The position numbers and the translations under genes were made by a program. This document shows, piece by piece, positions 63,331 through 64,000 of a DNA stretch of 64,000 bases (its first letter is position 1; each line of letters starts with the position of its first letter). Where the stretch lies: contig NC_087071.1 of NCBI RefSeq assembly GCF_963678635.1, forward strand, positions 22,041,194-22,105,193, in the 5' to 3' direction. The notes under the pieces were generated by a model, which saw only the letters and a list, made by a program, of their open reading frames with translations, had not been told where the DNA came from and did not search any database. The stretch comes from Symsagittifera roscoffensis (lineage: Eukaryota; Xenacoelomorpha; Acoela; Convolutidae).

Positions 63331-64000
63331 CCATCCAGTTGGCGACGCATGAAATTTTTTTTGATCTAGACAGTATGTTCCTCCTTACACAGGTGAACGT
63401 AATTAACAGGCCAATAACGCCTTTGACTGAAGAGTATGAGCATGGCACCATGCCTATAACCTAATCTGAACCAGAATTACGTAATCGGAAAAACTGCGCA
63501 GTAAAAATTTAATCGAGGCGTTTAGAAACTCTCATTTGATGCAAGTGTGTATTGAAAACCATAAGCGTACAAAAGAAAATAAAATTGTTGATCCTCTAGC
63601 AACTACTGGAAAACTTTTTTCCTTAGAAAACCCAGGGCTTGTAGTGAAGGAATCACCGATCTGAAACATTCACTGTTTAAACATAAGTCCTCGGCCTTCA
63701 TAGCGCCGGAAAAGTTTCCCTCATTCTTGTTTGAATAGCCGGAAATTTTTGACGCAAAGTTTCTAGCGATACTGAATAAAGCTGGTGAAATTCACCACTG
63801 TATCATTCAAGCTTTGCTGAAAAAAGAGTATTAGCAACTGAAAAGTAAGAAAAAAAGAGTATTAGGCTATTAGCAATCTTGGTCCTTACTTTCGCCATTA
63901 TGTCTCGGAATTCCAAAATATAAACGAAATTGCGGTTACACAAGAGTAATACCAGCTTGATTAGAATGCTAGATAAAGCCATAATGTTTTTGTTAGTGCG
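63331..64000 (+). other. probable continuation of the decayed retroelement, unassigned
   Basis: Short plus-strand open pieces (for example around 63560-63660) without recognisable motifs. No integrase core or LTR found before the window ends. Confidence 0.35.

Noticed and set aside
1-64000. CRISPR arrays, prokaryotic operons or phage genes
   Set aside because: No regularly spaced repeats, no ribosome-binding sites, and clear eukaryotic features; nothing supports a bacterial origin.

Overview
The window is nuclear DNA from an animal, probably a small invertebrate with an AT-rich, repeat-rich genome; the phylum cannot be named from the sequence. Evidence for an animal: two exons of a rhodopsin-family GPCR with GT-AG introns, tRNA-derived SINE-like sequences, palindromic DNA repeats, and LTR retroelements whose envelope gene resembles those of animal viruses. 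Nothing looks bacterial or organellar.

Bases 1-20362 are gene-poor. They hold at least five copies or large fragments of one non-autonomous hairpin-ended repeat (2495-3176, 11966-12446, 13719-14257, 14258-14532, 17393-17912), an almost identical 1.44-kb tandem duplication (4632-7512), two long foldback repeats (about 10555-11028 and 15405-16195), a TA microsatellite and a SINE-like sequence next to the first retroelement. One GC-richer exon-like patch (17203-17386) is the only hint of host coding sequence.

Bases 20363-39936 and 42652-61572 are two copies, in the same orientation, of one giant (19.6 and 18.9 kb) envelope-bearing Ty3/gypsy-type element. Each has LTRs of about 410 bp beginning TG and ending CA and a perfect 4-bp target duplication. 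Gene order is: 5' LTR, primer-binding-like site, 1.2-kb leader with a 77-codon ORF and paired stem-loops, a small basic ORF, a fused gag-pol (2740 aa: capsid-like region, CCHC knuckle, protease, RT, RNase H, integrase, GPY/F), two overlapping small membrane-protein ORFs, a 377-codon frame with no ATG, a class III/chuvirus-like envelope gene (872 aa), an unrecognised 601-aa ORF, a short intron-like segment, a 1.6-kb structured 3' region and the 3' LTR. Several neighbouring ORFs overlap by 4-26 bp, so expression must use polycistronic translation, splicing or both.

The second copy has LTRs that read as identical and every frame open; it is a very recent insertion and a candidate autonomous, perhaps infectious, endogenous retrovirus-like element. 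The first copy has nearly identical LTRs (3 differences seen) but many frameshifts and stops and a duplicated leader, suggesting it was copied in trans by an intact relative after it had already decayed.

Between the elements (39937-42651) lie a SINE-like sequence, the GPCR exons, an array of GAGCGG-type palindromes, and a long hairpin. The second element split an older, decayed retroelement: RT and RNase H remnants of a different Ty3/gypsy lineage continue at about 62437-63330.
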